From contig NZ_CP117782.1 of assembly GCF_028657905.1 (NCBI RefSeq), forward strand, positions 1,116,001 to 1,180,000: a DNA stretch of 64,000 nucleotides. The letters are read 5' to 3'. Below the pieces are notes generated by a model. It searched no databases and had not been told where the DNA came from. It saw nothing but the letters and a program-made list of their open reading frames with translations. Position 1 is the first letter of the stretch. Each line of letters begins with the position of its first letter. This document shows positions 63,559 to 64,000 of the stretch, piece after piece. The position numbers were made by a program, and so were the translations under genes. The DNA is from Burkholderia sp. FERM BP-3421. Its GTDB lineage: Bacteria; Pseudomonadota; Gammaproteobacteria; Burkholderiales; Burkholderiaceae.

Positions 63559-63750
63559 TCAGTGGGCGGCGCGGTTGCGCAGGTTTTCGCGTACGCGCTT
63601 GGCGACGAGCACGGCGAGGTAGTCATGGATCCGCGCGCCCTCGCTGTATTGCGCGAGCGTTTCCTCGTACAGCCGCGATACGGTTTCAGGGGGGACGCGG
63701 GTTTCCGCCGCAATGGATTGGACCATTTCTGCGACGTCGATTTGGGCCAT
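63559..63750 (-). CDS. DUF3562 domain-containing small protein
   Basis: 63 residues from the ATG at 63750, which has GGAG upstream (ccggagaacctt). The sequence MAQIDVAEMVQSIAAETRVP, then VSRLYEETLAQYSEGARIHD YLAVLVAKRV in parts, matches small Burkholderia proteins with DUF3562, an all-helical domain of unknown function. It may be a regulatory or structural protein. An upstream in-frame start at 63825 lacks a ribosome-binding site. Confidence 0.75.
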   Translation of the reverse strand: MAQIDVAEMVQSIAAETRVPPETVSRLYEETLAQYSEGARIHDYLAVLVAKRVRENLRNRAAH

Positions 63751-63891
63751 GAAGGTTCTCCGGAATGAACACGCGGACGCCCATTTAAATCCGATAAAAT
63801 CCCGGCCGCCAATTGAATCGAGCAATCGCGCGCGGCCGGCTTTGCCTGCCGCGCTATCCGGTTCAGGGCGGGATGCCCGGCGTGCGCGGCC

Positions 63892-64000
63892 TCACCCGCC
63901 CAGCCGGTCGCCGTCGACGGGTCGGCCGGCCTGTGCGTTTGCCGCCCCGGGCTGGGACGCTCCGCGGTGCAGGACGAACATCGCGATGGCCAGGCACGTC
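63892..64000 (-). CDS. C-terminal end of an unidentified protein (partial)
   Basis: A minus-strand frame entering from the right edge reads TCLAIAMFVLHRGASQPGA and ends ...VDGDRLGG before a TGA at 63892-63894. The hydrophobic stretch suggests a membrane protein's last helix and a soluble tail. The evidence is weak because only 35 codons are in view. Confidence 0.35.
   Translation of the reverse strand, partial: TCLAIAMFVLHRGASQPGAANAQAGRPVDGDRLGG

Noticed and set aside
1..64000. tRNA, rRNA, riboswitch or CRISPR elements
   Set aside because: No cloverleaf, rRNA-like or spacer-repeat pattern was noticed by eye; a covariance search would be needed to exclude small RNAs.

Overview
The window is high-GC proteobacterial DNA, most likely from a Burkholderia chromosome. 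I base this on gene content (hopanoid genes hpnJ/hpnI/hpnL, a DUF3562-type gene, trimeric autotransporters with extended signal peptides, a QseBC-like pair, cyo oxidase genes) and codon style. The species cannot be fixed from the sequence alone. The window looks like accessory chromosome: many specialised loci, several decayed genes, remnants of three insertion-sequence families, and one AT-richer island around 22.3-24.4 kb.

Layout. 0-5 kb: a metallo-beta-lactamase/flavodiiron-like gene (partial) and its upstream partner, a quinone-oxidoreductase/acyl-CoA-ligase pair, and two small stress-type genes (CsbD, BON). 5-10.1 kb: an R-body (refractile body) type locus with four RebB-family genes, two further small helical proteins, an ECF-like sigma factor and a Crp-type regulator, all on the minus strand. 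10.5-16.2 kb: a chemoreceptor, a collapsed MFS pseudogene, a methyltransferase and a QseB/QseC-like two-component pair. 16.5-20.7 kb: hopanoid side-chain genes. 20.7-28.9 kb: gene debris, a secreted phospholipase-like protein on AT-richer DNA, IS remnants, an orphan fliD and a two-domain glycosyltransferase.

29.3-48.6 kb is a surface/secretome region. It holds two trimeric autotransporter adhesins (529 and 3035 residues, sharing their N-termini and upstream elements), a secreted galactose-oxidase-like enzyme with ricin-type lectin repeats, an OmpA-like lipoprotein, small secreted proteins, and a TPR protein with a glycosyltransferase-like C-terminus. The TPR gene is divergent from the giant adhesin, so the giant adhesin may be glycosylated by its neighbour.

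48.8-63 kb: a 2-keto-4-pentenoate hydratase-like gene, a stand-alone A-T-R (adenylation-carrier-reductase) synthetase, a decayed cyoABCD operon, and a methyltransferase. Next to these is a compact six-gene minus-strand operon: LLM flavin oxidoreductase, isochorismatase-family hydrolase, TrpD-like, TrpF fused to a phosphoribosyltransferase, MFS transporter, UbiD-like decarboxylase. TrpD- and TrpF-like enzymes outside a tryptophan operon, with altered substrate motifs and a fused PRTase, make this the best candidate for an undescribed pathway. The R-body locus and the adhesin/glycosyltransferase pair come next. No tRNA, rRNA or CRISPR array was seen.
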